Notes under the pieces: generated by a model
What the model saw: only the letters and a program-made list of their open reading frames with translations
Told to the model about the DNA's origin: nothing
The model's database searches: none
Part shown: piece by piece, positions 56,007 through 64,000 of the stretch
Numbering within the stretch: position 1 is the first letter of the stretch
How the letters are laid out: each line of letters begins with the position of its first letter
Translations under genes and position numbers: made by a program
NCBI RefSeq assembly: GCF_000372725.1
Contig: NW_005201392.1
Location: forward strand, 743,259-807,258
Length of the DNA stretch: 64,000 nucleotides
DNA from: Emiliania huxleyi CCMP1516
Taxonomy: Eukaryota; Haptophyta; Isochrysidales; Noelaerhabdaceae
Reading direction: 5' to 3'

Positions 56007-56840
56007 ATGAGCGTGCGCAACCCGGTGGTGCCGCATGCGGCGCTCGAGAGCGGCGCCGTCGCGCCGCGCTGCATGACCTACGGCAGGGGCTTCCGCCCGC
56101 CAGACATGATGGACTGCACGCCCGGCCACCTCCACGGCTGCACGACGCCGCCCGCGAAGACCCGGTCCGGCGTCGAGTCGGTCGGGCAGACTGGCGGCTG
56201 GAAGCTGGACCCGGGCAAGCCGTACCTGCTCGATCTGGGACTCGCGAGGGCGATCGCGGCGGTCGCGCACCGGCACACGCTCGTCGAGCTCGGCGCCGGC
56301 CTCGGCTGCTACTCGCTCATGCTGGCGCACTGTGGCGTCCACGTGCTGGCCGCGATCGACGGCGCCGAAAAGGTGAACGAGCTGTCGGGCGGCGTGGTCA
56401 CGCGCGCCGACCTGACGCAGCCCATGCGGTCTGCGGCCGACTGGGTGATGACGCTGGAGACGGGCGAGCACATCCCGTCGTTCCTCGAGTCGGTCTTCCT
56501 GAACAACACGGCCGACAACGCCCACTGCGGCGTCGTCCTCTCGTGGGCCTTCCCCGGCCAGCCCGGCATCGGCCACGTCAACACGCGGCCGCAGGGCTAC
56601 GTGGTGGCGCAGATGGCGTCCCGTGGGTTTAAGGTCGACGCGAATCACACGCAGCGCCTCCGCCGCGCGGCGTCGCTTTGGTTCCTGCAGCGAAACGTTC
56701 TGGTCTTCACGAGGATCGCGCCGAGCGCACGCGGCAGAGCGTGCCAGCCGCCCGACTTCTCGCTGAGCGACGCCGAGGTGAACCGGATATGCGAGACCAG
56801 GCACACGAAACACAGGTCAGCAACACGTGAGATCACATGA
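56007..56840 (+). CDS. SAM-dependent methyltransferase-like protein
   Basis: 277 residues from ATG 56007. Residues 93-102 (VELGAGLGCY) are a class I SAM-binding motif I with the acidic E and GxGxG-like turn, followed by LAHCGVHVLAAIDGAEKV (acidic D after strand 2), RADLTQP, and DWVMTLETGEHIPSFLESVFLNN. HCGVVLSWAFPGQPGIGHVNTR and GYVVAQMASRGFKVDANHTQRLRRAA complete the fold. Cys/His-containing N-terminal 60 residues (DCTPGHLHGCTTPP) may be a small extra module. Substrate unknown. The frame is open upstream of the ATG, and the family B introner-like motif at 55838-55880 suggests an intron and an earlier exon. Confidence 0.65.
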   Translation: MSVRNPVVPHAALESGAVAPRCMTYGRGFRPPDMMDCTPGHLHGCTTPPAKTRSGVESVGQTGGWKLDPGKPYLLDLGLARAIAAVAHRHTLVELGAGLGCYSLMLAHCGVHVLAAIDGAEKVNELSGGVVTRADLTQPMRSAADWVMTLETGEHIPSFLESVFLNNTADNAHCGVVLSWAFPGQPGIGHVNTRPQGYVVAQMASRGFKVDANHTQRLRRAASLWFLQRNVLVFTRIAPSARGRACQPPDFSLSDAEVNRICETRHTKHRSATREIT

Positions 56841-57286
56841 CTTCATGAGAGACGCGCGACCGACCCGTCGCGGACACGAGGTCGCCCGTATTACACAGTA
56901 ACAGTATCGGCTAACCCGATCCTCACAAGACGCGACAGGGGAGAGATCGTTCATGTATGTGAATTCACATGAAAGATTTTTACATGTGAAAGTGAACGGG
57001 TCGCGAACCCTGGAGGGCGGGCATGAGTAGCAGCGCCCCGCGCGCCTTGTGATCACTCGCCGCTTGGGGCACGGATGCCGCTTGGCACACCCACCGCACC
57101 ACCCCAGGCCCCAACGACTTTTTTTTGCGCGATGCGGGTGAGTGTACGTAGTGCATACGAGTGTAGGTTTGCCTTTGGTATTGCATTCTCTCTCTCTCTC
57201 TCTCCCTCCCTCCCTCTCCCTCCAGTAAGAGCCGTGTAACACTAACAGAGGCTAACAGCTATACGGCGTATTTGTGCGTGACAGAA
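56841..57286. other. Intergenic region, two 3' ends
   Basis: No gene seen. ACATGTGAA / TTCACATGAA inverted motifs lie at 56956-56992. A CTCTCTCTCCCTCCC tract is at 57188-57222. Confidence 0.4.
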
Positions 57287-60200
57287 CTAAAGCAAAGACT
57301 GAAAGTGACGCAGCCTCCTCTCCCGCGTCTCTTCCGTCGCCAGAGGCCGCTTGCGCTCTCCAACTGGCCGCGCCCCCGCCGCGCCATCCATGAGGGAGTC
57401 GCGGACCGCACGTGCGATCGCCTCCTCCTCGCTCTCTGCCAGCGACGCTCGCAAGGCCGTGGCCAGCTGCTGATCTTCCCGCCGCGCCAAATCTCCACCG
57501 TGGGATGCCTCGCCCTCGTCGCCGCGGCCACCCAGCAAGCCTTGCACACCCGCACCCGTCGAGAACTGCTTAGCCGCCTCCACCAGCATCTCCTCCATCT
57601 CCTCGAGCTCCGTCTCCTGCTGTGCCGCCTCTGTCCGTGCCCAGCGTCTTTGGCGCACGTCCGGCGGGATCTTGTCCTCCCAGTCGGGGTCGCCCTGCAT
57701 CCGCGCCACCGCCGCCTCCAGCATCGCAAACGAGTCCTCCGCCGCCTCCACCTCCTCCTCCGCGTAAGCGTGGGGCTCCATGGCGTCGAAGGGCAGCGGC
57801 CAGCTGTCGAAGGACATGCTGAGGCGCGCCTACCGCAATCGGTGCACGCGTGGCGTGGCTGCTGGCGTTGCATGGCCAGGGTGGATCGCTGCTAGCGTGC
57901 CTCCTCGCGTGCCGTGCCGCGCGGGACCGTCAGAACCACGCCGATCTCCCAGCTCGACATCTGAATCATCTCGGCATCGCCCGCGCTCGGCCGCGACGGG
58001 TCGCCCCAAGCAGTGGGAGAGAAGTTGTGGGACCCCACGTACGCCCAGCCGAAAGACGGTTGCGGCGGTGAGGAGGAGTTTGCGGAGGTGGCGGCGCTGG
58101 TGGAGCGCTCCTTGCGATAGAGCGCCACGACGATTTTGGAGTGAGCGCGAGTCACGCGTCGGGCGAGGCTGGGCGCTGTCGACTTCTCCTACAGGACACG
58201 CCGCCGGGCATGTCACAAAACACGCCCCGCAAAAGCGCCGGCCCCTGCACAGCCACCCTCTCCTCGGCGACCCGCCGATGGACGCCGCGGCCTCGCCCGA
58301 TGTCGAGGTCGGCGAGCAACGGCGGCGCGCCGGCTGCGACGCGAGTGGCATGCAGCGCCGTGAACGCCTTAAACGCTTTGGCGTTGTTCATCAGCGCGCC
58401 GGCCGCGTGGCCTAAGCTCGGTGCAATCTCGGGTGCTCTCGAGTGATCTCAATGTCCTCCCGATCGGGGCTGTGCGTGGCCTGTGGGCAGCACGAGCGTC
58501 GGCGTGCACGCGCCTGGCTGCACCGCCGGCCGCAGCGTTTCCTTGAGCTCATTCGCCGTGGGCGGCTTCTCCGCTCCCTCGGGCATGGGCAGACCGTGCG
58601 CCCGCACCGCCTCGACGCAACGAGCCTTCGGCCACTCGCTCGCGTCGTTGACGCAAGCGCCGAGCGTCGGCCGCAGCACGTCGCGCAAGGCGTGTACAGG
58701 AGGCTCTTTGTGGCCGCCAGCCGGAAGAGGCACCCCTCGTGCCTCGAGCGCGGCGACGAGCTGCCCGCGGCTCCAGCTGTCAATGTCGACCTTGAGCGAG
58801 GGGCGAGGGGTGAGGGGCGAGGGGTGAGGGGCGAGGGGTGAGGGGCGAGGGGTGAGGGGTGAGGGGCGAGGGGCGAGGGGCGAGGGGCGAGGGGTGGAAG
58901 TGTGGCGGCACCGTGTCGTCGACCGCCGACGCGAAGGAGTGGAAGAAAGAGGGGGAGTGCCCGAGCGATGCAGAGTAGGACACGAACGCAACTCGCTCTG
59001 CGAGTGGCCATGGCCCGCTGGCCCTCAGCACCTCGCGCAAGCGGCCGACGCCGAAGTTGCAGCGCAGCGCGGCGGCAAGGTCGAGCCACGCGCTGGTCGG
59101 CACACCCGACGCTCCGGGCTCGCGGTGCTTCCGGCTGACGGAGAGGTCGACATAGACAGACGCGCCCTGCAGCACGGATGGCAGCTCGACCCTCCCCTTC
59201 TCCAGCGGCAGTTGCGGCTGCACGGCACTGCCCACTCCCGTCGTGGCCTGCCGCTCCCGGAAGACAACCTCGACGCGGACGGCGACCCGGACCTCTCCTG
59301 CCGCCCACAGCTCGCGCAGCCCCGCCGCGTCGCGCCGCGCGAGCCGGCCGATATATTTAGGGCCCACGCCGCAGGCCGGCCCTCCGGCGCCGCCCTGGCT
59401 TGGGCGCCACCGGACCCTGAATGCGTTTGCGTCATAGGCGTTGGCGTCCTCCGCCTCGATCTCGAACAGAGCGCGAGGACCGCCGCCCGGCGCAACCAGA
59501 GGGTCGTTCTCCAGCCTGTACGGCCCCACCCCTAACTGGTAGGCACCGCGGCACGCGGCGACGAGCGAGGCCAAATTGCCCGCCATGGCCTCGTCGTACT
59601 CCCAGCACATCAGCCGGCCGCCGAGCCGGCCGAGGCGGCCGCCGCCTCCGCCGCGGTCGCCGCCGCCACTGCCCCCGCCGCCCCCGCCGCCGCTGCCCCC
59701 GCCGCCGCTGCTGCCGCTGCTGCCGCCGCAGCCGCCGCTGTCGCCGCCGCCCCTGCCGCCGCTGTCGCCGCCGCCACTGCCCCCGCCGCCGCCCCCGCTA
59801 CTGCCGCCGCCGCTGCCACCGACGGTGCGGCGGAGCGGGTGCATGCCGGGCATCGAGAGGACGAGGAGGACGCCGGGCGGGACGAGGGAGAGGTCGTACC
59901 TAAGCAGGAAAGTTGCGGGAAGAGTCCGAGAGAGGAAGGTGGCTGAGGGAGGGGCGGTGATCTCAGCTGCTCTCGGCTGCTCTCGGCTGCTCTCGGCTGC
60001 TCTCGGCTGCTCTCGGGTGATCGCGTGTGATCTCGGCAGTGCTGCGGAGAGTGGGAGGGCGGCGCGCACGTGGCGAGCATGTCCGCCCAGTCGAGCAGCC
60101 GCGCCGCCGCCGCCCCGTCCCCCTCTCGGTGCAGCGCCTCCACCGCCGGCTCCGCCATCGCACGCAAGCACTTGTGCAGCACGGAGCCGAAGCGCCAGCC

Positions 60201-61345
60201 AACGGCGGAGCAGGGTAGGACGAGGTCGGGCCGGGGTGTGTGGAGGAGGTCGAGGGGCGGTGAGCGCCAGACGACGTCGCCTTTCGGGCGGGCGGGACAG
60301 GCTGATGATGGTGGGGAGGAGGGGGAGGGGGGGGGGGGGGCGACGGTGACCTCGCCTACGCTTCCCCTCTCCGAGAGGATGTTGTCGATGTTGCACGACA
60401 TGATGTGCGTGCGGAGGTGTGCCCCTGCGACGCCGCCCTCAGCCGCCCCGCTCGCGGCCTGCACAAGCGAACGAATTCACTGATCGATGACTGAATTCAC
60501 TGAGTGAATGAATCAATCACCTGCGCGTGCCGCACGAGCAGCAACTTGGTGTGCTGGATCGAGTGCTTGGCACGGCCCTGCAGCAGCGGGGGGCGAAGAC
60601 GCGTCGGTCTGGTCATGTGCAGGTAGGAGTGAGTAGCAACTCCTCACGCCTTGGCGGGCGCGCGCTCCGGCTCGTCGCCTGCGAGGGGCGGGTAGAGGAC
60701 GGCGCACCGCACGCGAAAGGCGGTCTTGCCGTCCTCGCTCGCCGCCGGGCACGCCACGTAGTGCGGGTTGTTGGCGAAGCCTTCGCTCGCGCCGACTGGG
60801 CCGTCCCTGCTGGCGCCGACGCCGTCCGTGTTGCGCCAGTCAGACACGAGGAGGACCTCCTCGAGGCGCGGGCAGGTGGCCTCGAGCCTCCGCCGCAGCT
60901 CGTCCAGCTGGCTGCGAGCGTGCCCAAACGACGACAGCAGCACGTGCGTCACAGACTCGGCCGGCTCGATCATCTCGCGAAACGAAATCGCCCACGGCCG
61001 CTCCGGTTCGGTCGCGTGGTCGCGAAGCTGGCAAAAGGAGGGCGGCGGCTGCGGCGAGTCCTCCGTGAGGTCGATGGAGGCGCCGACAGAAGCGTCCACT
61101 CTGGGCAAGTCCTCCGTGAGGTCGATGGAGGCGCCGATAGAAACCTCCACTCTGGCCGGCACAATGCTGTTAAGCGGGAGCAGGTTCTCTGGCTTGAACG
61201 TCGCTCGCCCGCGCTCGCCGCCGGGGAATGTCACGACATATCGCTGCTTCAGACTCTGGTACTTGACCACTTTCACCGTGACGCCGTTGAGGAGCGGCTG
61301 AGATTGCAGCCCAGCCAACCGGGCAATGCTGCCCTCCTGCAGCAT
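57287..61345 (-). CDS. TDP1: Tyrosyl-DNA phosphodiesterase 1-like, with HIRAN-, SAP- and UIM-like segments
   Basis: TDP1 removes topoisomerase-derived and other blocks from DNA 3' ends. ATG 61345 begins an SH3-like GVTVKVVKYQSLKQRYVVTFPGG module. SFREMIEPAESVTHVLLSSFG is near 60960. The first HKN motif is HTKLLLVRH near 60540 with HIMSCNIDN near 60400, then VVWRSPPLDLLHTP near 60265 and PGVLLVLSMPGMHP near 59850. A HIRAN-like piece (ALFEIEAEDANAYDANAFRV ... KYIGRLARRDAAGLRELW) lies at 59330-59480. Two SAP-like motifs (WSRGQLVAALEARGVPLP; WPKARCVEAVRAHGLPMP) lie at 58560-58790. The second HKN motif is HSKIVVALY near 58130 with GWAYVGSHNFSPTAWG near 58050 and SWEIGVVL. A UIM-like AIARAVRDSLMDG is near 57400; stop 57287. 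The two catalytic halves are thus split by a long insertion. Confidence 0.78.
58798..58896. repeat. GAGGGGT/GAGGGGC minisatellite in TDP1
   Basis: About fourteen 7-bp units alternate GAGGGGC and GAGGGGT. It probably lies in an intron between the HIRAN-like and SAP-like exons. Confidence 0.85.
59640..59825. repeat. (GCC)n tract in TDP1
   Basis: About 180 bases of CCGCCG/CCGCTG units that would encode Gly/Ser runs on the minus strand. Whether it is exon or intron is unclear; the flanks MHPLRRTVGG and RLMCWEYDEAM are in one open frame. Confidence 0.75.
59945..60045 (-). other. TDP1 intron with CCGAGAGCAG array
   Basis: The minus strand holds GATCACCCGAGAGCAGCCGAG units, five copies of CCGAGAGCAG. 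It lies between exons ADMLATCAPPSHSPQ and the RYDLSLVPPGV region. It belongs to the same motif class as the arrays at 41607, 42245 and 52743. Confidence 0.6.
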
Positions 61346-62789
61346 GTGGACGAAGTCAGGGCCGGCCGAGGAGGGGTCGGGACTCAGGAGCCGGCCGAGG
61401 AGGGGTCGGGACTCAGGAGCCGGCCGCGCAGGAAGTTGAGGGAGTTTTCTTTTTTTGACATTTTAACTAAAAAACAAAAACGCCAGTTATTCCGGCCGCG
61501 GCGGTTTTTCGTTCACGTATCACTATCAGTTCGCCTCGGAGAGCGCGCGGATCGAGAGCGAGCCCAGGCCGGCCTAGGCCCGGAGCTGAGGCGACGCCCC
61601 CCACAGCGCACAGGCCCCACCGCCGTATAGTGCCGGCGCACACCCGCACACACCGACGCGAGAGCACCCGCCGAGCGGGTGGACTGTTTTTATGTATGTA
61701 AATTATTTATTTACGATTAGACACACGCACCTGGCTCCTGGGAAACGGCGAGAATCGCAGCAACCAGCATGCAGTTCAGCGCGGAAGGGGGGGGGGGGGG
61801 GGGCGACGTCCCGACACGGCAGGTTGGAGCTGACCCCGGGAGAGAGAGAGAGAGAACAGCGACGGCAGCCCCCAATGACCGTAGACAGACATGACGAGCC
61901 GACAGCGATGCAGCGGCAGCGAAGGCGGCGAGGAGGGCCCGCGCTGCAGAGCTCCGCCGGGCGGCAGCAGAGACATCGGCGGACGGGGGAGCACGCGGGA
62001 CACGTCGGCATAGGAGCCAGGGGGGTGGGCTGGGAGAGTTGAGTCAGATGCAACAGCACCGTCTCGGCAGCGAGGCCCATGATGGCGACGGCGGCGGCGG
62101 CGGCGAGACGGCGGCGAGGGTGGCGACGGTCACGATGAGGGTGGCTGTTGAGGAAACGGTACTAATATATGGTTTAAGTTATGCCTAGAAGCATGCGCGC
62201 GGTGTGTGCAGACCGCCTGCTGCGGTGCGTCGTAACATTTAGCGCCGGGTGTGACGACCCGAGAGTGTGGTGTCTAGGTGTCGAGCGGTGTGGCGTGTGG
62301 TTCACCGCTGCCCCTCAGGGAGGAGATCATCCACCTCTGCTATAGCACGTGTTCTTTTCGTACTGAGTGCATAGCTCCTACCCCTCTCGCCACAGTCAGA
62401 CGAGAGGCGAGAGGCACAGCCACAAAAACCACTACGCGCTCCCGGCCTTCTCTGTTCTTTGAGACTCCTACTCTCCCTACATACATCTACACGGTATCCG
62501 CTCTACCAGATAGAAGGGACAGGACGGGTCGCGGGTACGGGTGTAAGGAAAGCGTTGAGCGATGCCGACGGTCGGAGATTGCCTTGTGTGAGTTGATCGC
62601 ACTTGAGGACTCGTTGAGAGAGAGCCGCACGGCATGTACTTTTTACTTCTCTGTTTTATCACATACACAAGTGTGTAAACTCACTCAACGCAGTAGCTAA
62701 AAATGGAGCTCTTACGTAATTGCACACTCACTATGTGCACCAATGAACAGGGCGAGAGAGCGTGTCCTGCGACAGCTTTTGTCGGGTGC
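61346..62789. other. Intergenic region without a recognised gene
   Basis: GGGACTCAGGAGCCGGCCG is directly repeated at 61379 and 61408, next to GAGGAGGGGTCG. A poly-G run is at 61789-61803 and a TTATTTATTTACGATT tract at 61705-61720. No coding family is seen. Confidence 0.4.
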
Positions 62790-64000
62790 CTAGGCTCTCT
62801 CAAACATGGCTCCGCAGCCATCGGGTGGGTCATTGCTGAGCTTGACCCTGATGTTCCTTGCTGAGACGGTGCATGACTGTGCCGTCGACTTTGACGGACA
62901 ACCCCCCGGGCCGTATTGCCCAGGGACAGCTGCCCAGATGTCGCTCCGGAGCTGGAACTTGCACTCACCCTGCACGCATCCGACTGTGCTGTACCAGTCG
63001 CTGTACGTTGTGGAGGACACGTACTCCTCACACGTGCCCTTCGATGTCTGATCGCACACACCCATCGTGGCCTTGCCGCTGCTGCCGAGAGTTTGATCGA
63101 CAGTGAGCGTGTAGTGGAGCTGCATGCCCGTCGCCGGGTACTGCTGTTGAAAGCAAATCGAGTCGCCGTGCTGGTTCGGGGCACAGGTGTTTTCTCCGAG
63201 GCTAGTCGCCACAGTGTTTTTGCCGCCGTTCATGCACGTTTCGACGAAATCAATCTCGCCAGACGCGCCTTGATTGCAAATTGGTTCGGACCCCCTGTTG
63301 TCGCACCAATTTGGCGGGGTCGGGGTGATCCACAGCGGGGCAACCCACGTTTCATCGCAGTCGTCGATCGCAATGTCCGCCTCGATCGAAACGAGTTCCT
63401 TGAGCGGGAAATCGCAGCTCCTCACCGCCTCGCACGCTGGTTGATCGCCCTTTGCTAGCACGATTGAGGTGGGATCGCCGGAGCACTGTTGGTATGTCGA
63501 TGGGTTGGGAGTTGGCACCTGGCAGTTGTTGTGCACCTCGCCGTCCTCCAATGGCTTCCAAGCAGAGGTGAGCTGGTTGAATGGCTCAATGTTGCCCTCG
63601 CAGAGCTCCACCGATGGGGAAGGCGAGGGCGAGGGCGAGGGTGAGGGCTCCATGCAGTAGCACGAGGACGAGATTTGGTAGTTCTTTTCAAGTCCGGGGC
63701 AGCACTCGTCGCCCTCGATGTTGCACGTTCCCAACTTCGGAATGCAATGGGGCGGTTCGGGTCCGTGCTCCATGCTGCACACGGCAAGGTTAGGGCCGAT
63801 GCACTGCTCTTCGTTGTCACCGCTGCAGACGTCGTTGTGGATGTTGTAGCAGCACTTCCCTTCTTCGAACTGCGCGTCGGGACAGGTGCTGCACGTGCTC
63901 GGGCAGGCAGGCAGAGCAACGCCCGCCGAGGAGTCGAGATCGACCACACGGTTCTCCTGCCCGTCAGGTACGATGATGGGCAGAGCATTTGCGACCCCAG
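62790..64000 (-). CDS. Secreted Cys-rich protein with GH16-like motif, 5' end outside window
   Basis: The frame is open from the right edge to TGA near 62790, about 400 residues, no intron seen. The N-terminal part has a Cys-rich module (CPSTCSTCPDAQFEEGKCCYN, CCPGLEKNYQISSSCYC), a PSPSPSPSPSPS hinge, then a domain containing GASGEIDFVETC. ExDxxE with GEIDFVE is the catalytic nucleophile/acid signature of glycoside hydrolase family 16. Nearby TWVAPLWITPTPPNWC and GMQLHYTLTVDQ, and IRVKLSND at the end, fit a jelly-roll fold. A beta-glucan- or galactan-active extracellular enzyme, or an inactive binding relative, is inferred. The signal peptide would lie beyond 64000. Confidence 0.7.
   Translation of the reverse strand, partial: GVANALPIIVPDGQENRVVDLDSSAGVALPACPSTCSTCPDAQFEEGKCCYNIHNDVCSGDNEEQCIGPNLAVCSMEHGPEPPHCIPKLGTCNIEGDECCPGLEKNYQISSSCYCMEPSPSPSPSPSPSVELCEGNIEPFNQLTSAWKPLEDGEVHNNCQVPTPNPSTYQQCSGDPTSIVLAKGDQPACEAVRSCDFPLKELVSIEADIAIDDCDETWVAPLWITPTPPNWCDNRGSEPICNQGASGEIDFVETCMNGGKNTVATSLGENTCAPNQHGDSICFQQQYPATGMQLHYTLTVDQTLGSSGKATMGVCDQTSKGTCEEYVSSTTYSDWYSTVGCVQGECKFQLRSDIWAAVPGQYGPGGCPSKSTAQSCTVSARNIRVKLSNDPPDGCGAMFERA

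Overview
The window is 64 kb of GC-rich nuclear DNA from a eukaryote, most likely a unicellular alga. A haptophyte such as an Emiliania/Gephyrocapsa relative is my first guess; a pelagophyte or a dinoflagellate-lineage genome is possible. The grounds are intron-split genes for eukaryotic housekeeping proteins (Raptor, PAT1, XRCC3, TDP1, the ROK1/DDX52 helicase), very high GC, abundant CT/GT/GGC microsatellites, secreted Cys-rich and EF-hand proteins, AP2-domain and RCC1-repeat families, and many GC-AG and GA-AG introns. A 100-base N gap lies at 53294-53393. Taxonomy is inference; no rRNA or organelle marker is present.

Layout, left to right: a glucose-6-phosphate isomerase gene (784-6096, minus) riddled with small repeat-born introns; a decayed RCC1 fragment; a DDX52/ROK1 helicase (8725-11536, minus); an F-box/RCC1-repeat gene (12775-14187, plus); a small ABM-like protein (14556-15145, plus); a coiled-coil/LamG-like gene (17404-18927, plus) with a 902-bp Mutator-like element inserted just after its stop; a triple-AP2/RING gene with a frameshift (21179-22598, plus); XRCC3 (22875-24384, plus); a 2OG-Fe(II) oxygenase (24916-26205, minus); Raptor (26871-33261, minus); a secreted EF-hand protein (33671-34123, plus); an unknown conserved-looking protein (34552-35242, minus); a repeat-rich gap; a large unrecognised multi-membrane-span gene (37387-44571, plus); PAT1 with an inserted RRM (46645-49419, minus), head-to-head with a second F-box/RCC1 gene (49602-50939, plus); an unrecognised membrane protein interrupted by the N gap (52105-54113, minus); a methyltransferase (56007-56840, plus); a multi-domain TDP1 (57287-61345, minus); and the 3' part of a secreted GH16-like protein (62790 to the window edge, minus). 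The genes do not form a pathway; this is ordinary eukaryotic gene order.

The most striking signal is in the introns. In at least six genes the intron is a 64-85 nt unit, most often 66-76, whose first 8-40 bases copy the first bases of the downstream exon, and it ends in AG|G. The donor dinucleotide is therefore set by the duplicated host sequence and may be GT, GC or GA. Several introns stand back to back with no exon between them, one is a perfect 69-bp tandem pair, and others carry telomere-like TTAGGG-type arrays, 10-bp CCCGAGATNA-type arrays or a 17-bp minisatellite. Two sequence families recur within the GPI gene. This looks like active intron creation by introner-like insertions or tandem duplication.
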